Below, piece after piece: positions 7,007 to 10,957 of a stretch of 10,957 nucleotides of DNA. The stretch lies in assembly GCA_016199905.1 (NCBI GenBank), contig JACQFU010000046.1, forward strand, positions 1 to 10,957. Direction: 5' to 3'. The notes below the pieces were generated by a model that was not told the origin of the DNA, searched no databases, and saw only the letters and a list, made by a program, of their open reading frames with translations. The translations under genes and the position numbers were made by a program. Every line of letters starts with the position of its first letter. The stretch's first letter is position 1. This DNA is from Candidatus Wallbacteria bacterium. Its GTDB lineage: Bacteria > Muiribacteriota > UBA6191 > JACPRK01.

Positions 7007-7768
7007 ATGAGAATCTCGAGCCTCCTCCTCGCGGCATTGCTGCTGGTTCCGCTCACCTCGCAGGCCCTGGCGGCCGCAAACCCGGTCGGCGTCGTCGTTC
7101 GAGACGGCGCAGATCCGAGCTGGCCCGGTGCGCTGGTTCTTCGCGACGTTTTACAGAAGCCGACCATCATCGGCCTGTTGCCGGAGGGCACCGAAGTGCG
7201 CATTTTGCCGCATCTGTCGAACAAGACCTACTCGTACATCGCGGCCGACGGCATCCGCGGCTGGGTCAAGAAGGAGTACGTCCACGAGATGCCGGGCGTC
7301 AGCGCCCCGCGCAAGGGCCCGGGCTTCCCCAAGCCGATCCTCTTCAGCGACATCCCCGTCGATCACTGGGCCCGCAAGGCCGTCGAGCGGATGGTCAGCG
7401 CCGGGCTGATCGAGCGCCATACGGACCGGTTCATGGGCAACAAGCCGGTCACGCGCTACGAGCTGGCCATCGTTCTGGACCGCACCTTCAAGCGCGTCGA
7501 GCAGAACCGTGAGAACATCGAGGCCCGGCTCAAGGCCCTCGAGGCCGGCAGTGCCGGCGCTCCGACGATTGCGAGCGCTCCGATGGGCGGCCAGTACCGC
7601 TCGCTGCTCACGCTGGCCCAAACCATCCAGGGCCTCAAGGAGCAGTCCGAGGAACTCAAGGGCCGCATCGACGCGCTGGACACGAGCGGCAGCCGCGAAG
7701 TCCTGCAGAAGCTCCGCATCTTGGAGCACCGCATCGACACCATCGAGCGCACCCTCGGCAATGGGTGA
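7007..7768 (+). CDS. Secreted SH3-like / SLH domain / coiled-coil protein
   Basis: A 253-residue exported protein. Residues 1-24 are a signal peptide (short R-containing N-region, leucine-rich core, ALAA cleavage site). Residues 27-94 look like a bacterial SH3-type domain (GLLPEGTEVRIL, then GIRGWVKKEYV), often a cell-wall-binding fold. Residues 113-161 form one S-layer homology domain (FSDIPVDHWARKAVERM, then PVTRYELA), which in other bacteria binds pyruvylated secondary wall polymers or peptidoglycan. The rest is heptad-rich and probably coiled-coil (about 160-182 and 205-250). There is no transmembrane or beta-barrel segment, so it is probably a periplasmic structural or adaptor protein. 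ATG 7007 is chosen because it starts a classic signal peptide; upstream in-frame GTG 6965 is less likely. The following gene overlaps its stop by 8 bp. Confidence 0.82.
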   Translation: MRISSLLLAALLLVPLTSQALAAANPVGVVVRDGADPSWPGALVLRDVLQKPTIIGLLPEGTEVRILPHLSNKTYSYIAADGIRGWVKKEYVHEMPGVSAPRKGPGFPKPILFSDIPVDHWARKAVERMVSAGLIERHTDRFMGNKPVTRYELAIVLDRTFKRVEQNRENIEARLKALEAGSAGAPTIASAPMGGQYRSLLTLAQTIQGLKEQSEELKGRIDALDTSGSREVLQKLRILEHRIDTIERTLGNG

Positions 7769-8141
7769 GCGCAAAGCGCGAACGCCTTCTTGCGCATCCG
7801 CCCCAGGGAAGGATGCAGATGCAAGAAGGCCGGTAGAGCGCAAAGCGCGAACGCCGATCGCGGCGCTCCTGCTTGCGGTGGCCATCGCGTTGCCCGCGAC
7901 GGCAGGCCCCCCGCAGACTGCGCAGCCAAGCACAGCACCCGCTACGGCGTCGGTGGCGCCGGCGGTGTCCGTTTCCGGCACCGTGCCTCTGACGTCTCTG
8001 CCTTGGGGAGAGTCTCTGGCCGAGTACCTCCGGGTCCTCCGAGATCCCAAGTCGCCGCCTTCGAAGGTCGAGGCCACTCGCCAGGCCCTCGAAAGACGGC
8101 TCGCTCCGGTGCGCGGCGGGAAGTCCGGACGGGCGCGATAG
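7761..8141 (+). CDS. Small secreted protein of unknown function with repeat-derived N-terminus
   Basis: A 126-codon frame whose ATG overlaps the SLH gene's TGA by 8 bp, suggesting translational coupling; no Shine-Dalgarno sequence is visible. Residues 1-32 are basic and contain ERKARTP twice, 23 residues apart, encoded by a repeat/hairpin element. Residues 33-48 (IAALLLAVAIALPATA) are a good signal-peptide core and cleavage site. A Pro/Ala/Thr/Ser-rich stretch (about 49-75) follows, then a charged helical C-terminus (ESLAEYLRVLRD through LERRLAPVRGG). The mature part is about 78 residues and I recognise no domain. The 32-residue N-region is unusually long for a signal peptide, so the element may have altered the original start. 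Tight linkage suggests work alongside the SLH protein. Confidence 0.55.
   Translation: MGERKARTPSCASAPGKDADARRPVERKARTPIAALLLAVAIALPATAGPPQTAQPSTAPATASVAPAVSVSGTVPLTSLPWGESLAEYLRVLRDPKSPPSKVEATRQALERRLAPVRGGKSGRAR
7767..7855 (+). repeat. Direct repeats flanking a large hairpin, REP/MITE-like element
   Basis: GAGCGCAAAGCGCGAACGCC occurs exactly at 7767-7786 and 7836-7855, a 69-bp period. Each copy contains GCGC-AAA-GCGC, itself a small inverted repeat. Between the copies lies a stem of 10 perfect bp (GCCTTCTTGC 7784-7793 with GCAAGAAGGC 7821-7830) and, inside it, 6 more (GCATCC 7794-7799 with GGATGC 7811-7816). The period is a multiple of three, so the reading frame stays open. No transposase is nearby. 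Whether copies exist elsewhere in the genome cannot be seen here. Confidence 0.65.
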
Positions 8142-8143
8142 CT

Positions 8144-8158
8144 CGACCCTGCGGGTCG
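8144..8158 (+). repeat. Short perfect hairpin between the small secreted gene and the cyclase
   Basis: CGACCC, loop TGC, GGGTCG: a perfect 6-bp stem 3 nt after the TAG of the small secreted gene and ending at the extended -10 of the cyclase gene. No T-run follows, so it is not a standard intrinsic terminator. It could be a weak terminator or an operator occupying the -35 position. Confidence 0.4.
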
Positions 8159-8167
8159 TGGTATAGT
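8159..8167 (+). promoter_or_regulatory. Extended -10 promoter of the FHA-GGDEF gene
   Basis: TGGTATAGT contains TG, one base, then TATAGT (five of six matches to TATAAT). No recognisable -35 lies upstream; that position is partly taken by a hairpin. The expected start site is near 8174, giving a leader of about 32 nt. Confidence 0.55.
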
Positions 8168-8171
8168 GTTT

Positions 8172-8193
8172 CCGGCCGGTTTCCACCGACCGG
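8172..8193 (+). promoter_or_regulatory. Inverted repeat at the 5' end of the cyclase leader
   Basis: CCGG-C-CGGT pairs with ACCG-A-CCGG around a TTCC loop: eight base pairs with one C/A mismatch. It would start at or just before the predicted transcript 5' end and end 12 nt before the ATG. It could stabilise the mRNA, restrict initiation, or act as a DNA operator. No Shine-Dalgarno sequence lies between it and the start. Confidence 0.4.
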
Positions 8194-8205
8194 ATCGCGC
8201 TCCCA

Positions 8206-10302
8206 ATGCCCTACGTCATCTCCATCGTAGCCGCCCGAGTCGAGCGCGAGTACTTCTTCGACAAGACCCCCATCGTCATCGGAAGGCTGCCGAAGAACGA
8301 CATCGCGATCAAGGAGAACTCGATCTCGCGGCAGCATGCGCAGATCGTCGAGTCGACCGGCCATTTCTGGGTCGAAGACCTGAAGAGCACCAACTTCGTC
8401 TACGTCAACAAGAGGAAGGTGCTCCGGGAGCGGCTCAATCACGGAGACATCGTCAACGTCGGCGGAGCCGCCAATCTCATTTTCCTGCTGCACCCCGACC
8501 CGCCGCTGCTGGAGAAACTTCTGCGAGAAATCACGGACAACCCGGAGTTCAGCGCGGAGGCGATGGCCCTGAAGCAGACGATGGCGTCGCTCGCCGACGA
8601 GCTGGTGCACCACGAGCCGACTGCGCCGGGAGTGGTCCCGCCCGTGCAGGATACCGAGCTGGCTCGCAGGCTCGATGACCTCCAGGCGCTCTACGAAATC
8701 AGCTACAGCCTCAACTCGACCTTGAAGCTCGACCAGATCCTCAGACTGCTGGTCGGCAAGCTCCTGGCGGTGTTCCGCGCCGAACGCGGCCACATCCTTT
8801 TCTACAACGCCACGCGGCAACTGGAGACCTACCTCTCGCGCGCCTCCGAGGGAACGCTGCCCAAGGGCGCCATCAATCTCGAGATCTGCAACCGCGCGAT
8901 GGCGATGGCCCGCGCCGTGGTCCACCCGGAGCCGGGCCAGCACGGCCCCGAAACCGGGCAAGCAGGGCGGGCGTCCCAGCCTGCCGCCAACAGCTGCGCC
9001 ATGTGTGCTCCCCTTCGAGTGAAGTCCAACATCTTCGGAGCGATCTACGTCGACGCCTCTGCCCGCGAATGCCCGTTTACGCGAAAGGACCTGCTGCTCT
9101 TCGAGGCCATGAGCCACCAGGCGGCCATCGCCATCAACAACGCCCGCCTCACCAACGACCTCAGCGACAAGCAGGTGAAACTCGAGCAAGCCAACCGCGA
9201 CCTTGTCGACCGCTCGACCCGCCTGCAGCTCACCAACGAGAAGCTCGACGAAAAGATCGCGGAGCTGGAGGCCCTGAACTCCATCAGCCGCGGCATGAAC
9301 ATGGTGAGCGACCTCGACAGCGTCCTGCGCCTGATCCTGGCAAAGATGGTGGAGCTTCTTCGGGCCGAGCGTGGCTCGGTCATGCTTTGCAACGAGGAGA
9401 CCGACTCGATGGAAGTGAAGCTTCTGCTTCCCGAGCCAGCCGACGCGAGGCCGGGCGAGGTGAGCACGAAGCTGAAGATTGGAGAGGGCGTGGCGGGTCG
9501 GGCTTTGCGGCAGGGATGCGCCGTCGCAGTAGCGGACGGCCACCGCAACGAGCTGTTCAAGTCGCTGGTCGATCGGGACGCTAACATCCGCACGCTGCTG
9601 TGCGTGCCGCTGATCCAGAACGAGCGGCGGATCGGTGTCATCAACATCACCAACAAGCGCGACGGCCAGGCATTCACGGAAAACGACAAGCAACTGGCGA
9701 TGACGCTCGCCAACCAGGCCGCGATCACCATCGAGAACTCGCGCAACTACACGATGGCGATCTGCGATGGTTTGACGAACCTCTACGTCCATCGATTCTT
9801 CCAGTTGCAACTGGAGAAGGAGTTCGAGCGCACTCGCCGCCACGACAAGTGCCTGTCGCTGGTGATGCTCGACATCGACAACTTCAAGGCCATCAACGAC
9901 AACTACGGCCACCAGTTCGGCGACGTCATCCTGCAAGAGGTGGCGGCCCTGGTGCGGCGCGAAGTCCGGACCATCGACCTGCCGGCTCGCTACGGCGGAG
10001 AGGAATTCGTCGTCATCCTTCCCGAGACGGACAGCGAGGGGGCGCTCATCTTTGCCGAGCGGTTGCGGAAGCGGATCGCGTCCCAGAGTTTCTGCTACCA
10101 AGAGAAGGCCCTGCCCGTCACGGTCAGCATCGGAGTGTCGACGCATCCGCGCGACCCGGCCACCAACAAGGAGCAGCTGATCGGTTTCGCCGACAAGGCG
10201 CTCTACTACTCCAAGGCAACGGGCAAGAACAAGGTTTCTTCGTACTCGGCCGAATGCGAGGACGCGGCGTCGCACAAGGCCGCAGCTCGGCATGGCCATT
10301 AG
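8206..10302 (+). CDS. FHA-GAF-GAF-GGDEF diguanylate cyclase
   Basis: A 698-residue soluble protein predicted to make c-di-GMP from two GTP. An N-terminal FHA domain (about 2-95) keeps the phosphothreonine-binding residues: Gly26-Arg27, Ser41-Arg42, His44, and STN at 61-63. Two GAF domains follow (about 156-318 and 353-516), joined by a coiled-coil-like helix (about 318-352) suited to dimer signalling. The GGDEF domain (about 520-685) begins at DGLTNLY (521-527) and has the active-site GGEEF at 597-601. RTID at 588-591 matches the RxxD inhibitory site, so product feedback is expected. There are no membrane segments. The FHA domain implies docking to a Thr-phosphorylated partner, and the nearby Ser/Thr kinase is the obvious candidate. 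The ATG at 8206 lies just before the first FHA strand and has no Shine-Dalgarno sequence. Confidence 0.92.
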   Translation: MPYVISIVAARVEREYFFDKTPIVIGRLPKNDIAIKENSISRQHAQIVESTGHFWVEDLKSTNFVYVNKRKVLRERLNHGDIVNVGGAANLIFLLHPDPPLLEKLLREITDNPEFSAEAMALKQTMASLADELVHHEPTAPGVVPPVQDTELARRLDDLQALYEISYSLNSTLKLDQILRLLVGKLLAVFRAERGHILFYNATRQLETYLSRASEGTLPKGAINLEICNRAMAMARAVVHPEPGQHGPETGQAGRASQPAANSCAMCAPLRVKSNIFGAIYVDASARECPFTRKDLLLFEAMSHQAAIAINNARLTNDLSDKQVKLEQANRDLVDRSTRLQLTNEKLDEKIAELEALNSISRGMNMVSDLDSVLRLILAKMVELLRAERGSVMLCNEETDSMEVKLLLPEPADARPGEVSTKLKIGEGVAGRALRQGCAVAVADGHRNELFKSLVDRDANIRTLLCVPLIQNERRIGVINITNKRDGQAFTENDKQLAMTLANQAAITIENSRNYTMAICDGLTNLYVHRFFQLQLEKEFERTRRHDKCLSLVMLDIDNFKAINDNYGHQFGDVILQEVAALVRREVRTIDLPARYGGEEFVVILPETDSEGALIFAERLRKRIASQSFCYQEKALPVTVSIGVSTHPRDPATNKEQLIGFADKALYYSKATGKNKVSSYSAECEDAASHKAAARHGH

Positions 10303-10324
10303 GGGCTGCTCAAAAGGGCGCCCC
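10302..10324 (+). repeat. Hairpin between the cyclase gene and the TPR lipoprotein gene
   Basis: GGGGC (10302-10306) pairs with GCCCC (10320-10324), and GCTC (10308-10311) with GGGC (10316-10319) using one G-T pair. The loop is AAAA and T10307 is bulged. It begins at the last base of the cyclase stop codon. No T-tract follows, so it is a poor intrinsic terminator. It may instead tune read-through or mRNA stability between the two genes. Confidence 0.4.
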
Positions 10325-10342
10325 ATACCGAAAACCAGATCG

Positions 10343-10957
10343 ATGCGGGATCGATCGATCGCCCCGGTACTGCTGCTGGCCGCGGCCGCCCTGGCTGCGT
10401 CGGGCTGCGCGCCACGCGAGTGGATGGAGCGCCTTCGCCCTGGCGGCAGCGGCGCCCTGGAGCGCGGCATCGAGCTGTTCAACTCCGGGGACATCGTCGG
10501 GGCCCGGCCGCTCCTGGAAAAAGGGCTCGCGGAGCGGCCTTCCGACGCCAACGCAAACCTCTACGTAGGGCTGGCGCTCTTGAAGTCCAAGGATTCTCAG
10601 GGGGCTCGCGCGCGCTTCGAGGCGGCTCTGAAGCTGGCGCCCAACAACGAGCGCGTCCATTTCTACCTCTCCGAGCTGGCCCGCGAGAGACGCGATTTCC
10701 CCGCCGCCGAAAAGCACCTGCGCGCCGGGCACGCCATCAGTCCGAAGGACTTCGCCATCTTGAACAATCTGGGACTCGTCTGCTGCGAGCAAAAGAAGTT
10801 CAAGGAGGCCATCGGCTTCTACACCCGGGCGCTGGAGCAAAACAAGGCCAGCTTCGTCACGTGCTACAACCTGGGCGAGGCCTACCGAAAGTCCGACCAG
10901 TACTCGAATGCCTTGCGGGTTTTCCAGGACGCGCAGAAGCTGCAGTACGACAACGCG
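10343..10957 (+). CDS. TPR-repeat lipoprotein, partial
   Basis: The first 205 codons of a gene that runs past the window end. Residues 1-22 are a lipoprotein signal peptide (MRDRS, hydrophobic core, lipobox ASGC with Cys22 as the lipidated residue). From about residue 36, 34-residue TPR units follow one another: prolines at 66, 100 and 134 mark the repeat ends exactly, and at least five units are visible (for example ANLYVGLALLKSK, AILNNLGLVCCEQKKFKEAI and CYNLGEAYRKSDQYSNAL). Such lipoproteins act as protein-binding scaffolds at the membrane, for example in outer-membrane assembly or secretion machines. It lies 40 nt after the diguanylate cyclase on the same strand and is probably co-transcribed. 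No Shine-Dalgarno sequence precedes ATG 10343. The downstream partner domain, if any, is not visible. Confidence 0.85.
   Translation, partial: MRDRSIAPVLLLAAAALAASGCAPREWMERLRPGGSGALERGIELFNSGDIVGARPLLEKGLAERPSDANANLYVGLALLKSKDSQGARARFEAALKLAPNNERVHFYLSELARERRDFPAAEKHLRAGHAISPKDFAILNNLGLVCCEQKKFKEAIGFYTRALEQNKASFVTCYNLGEAYRKSDQYSNALRVFQDAQKLQYDNA

Noticed and set aside
10302..10324. Rho-independent terminator after the cyclase gene
   Set aside because: The stem is strong but is followed by ATACCGAAAACC rather than a T-run, so it does not meet the usual definition.
7942..10551. Minus-strand open frame of 869 codons opposite the FHA-GAF-GAF-GGDEF gene
   Set aside because: It spans the antisense of three genes and their promoters, has no domain signature, and the sense-strand genes have unambiguous motifs.

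Overview
This is a GC-rich bacterial window with eight genes and no RNA genes, insertion sequences, phage genes or CRISPR arrays. Coding density is high, and the longest gap without a gene is about 118 bp. The content suggests a free-living, diderm-like bacterium with large signalling capacity: a transmembrane Ser/Thr kinase, a multi-domain diguanylate cyclase, a secreted SLH protein and a TPR lipoprotein. A deep-branching group such as Acidobacteriota would fit, but no taxonomic marker is present and this is a guess.

Left part (1-3317, minus strand): a three-gene operon for a molybdenum hydroxylase, transcribed gamma (2Fe-2S) > alpha (molybdopterin) > beta (FAD, cut by the window start). The beta subunit carries the four-cysteine loop that distinguishes 4-hydroxybenzoyl-CoA reductase from other xanthine oxidase family enzymes. 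The operon is therefore best read as hcrCAB-like, converting 4-hydroxybenzoyl-CoA to benzoyl-CoA in anaerobic aromatic degradation. A textbook promoter with an inverted repeat in its spacer ends only 10 nt before the first ATG, which predicts a nearly leaderless mRNA.

Middle part (3385-6888, minus strand): a saccharopine-dehydrogenase-like oxidoreductase preceded by a complete transmembrane Ser/Thr protein kinase. The kinase has an unrecognised region of about 410 residues beyond its membrane segment.

Right part (7007-10957, plus strand), divergent from the kinase: a secreted SH3-like/SLH/coiled-coil protein; a small secreted protein whose 5' end is built from an in-frame repeat and hairpin element; a cytoplasmic FHA-GAF-GAF-GGDEF diguanylate cyclase; and a lipoprotein of tandem TPRs cut by the window end.

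The most interesting hypothesis is a local signalling module. The kinase would sense an envelope signal, and a phosphothreonine-binding FHA domain on the diguanylate cyclase could turn its phosphorylation output into c-di-GMP. The envelope proteins encoded between and after them could be sensors or targets. This is inferred from domain logic and proximity. A second theme is translation initiation: genes that start transcription units lack Shine-Dalgarno sequences and several have a -10 element 6-10 nt from the start codon, whereas the two internal hcr genes have clear Shine-Dalgarno sequences.
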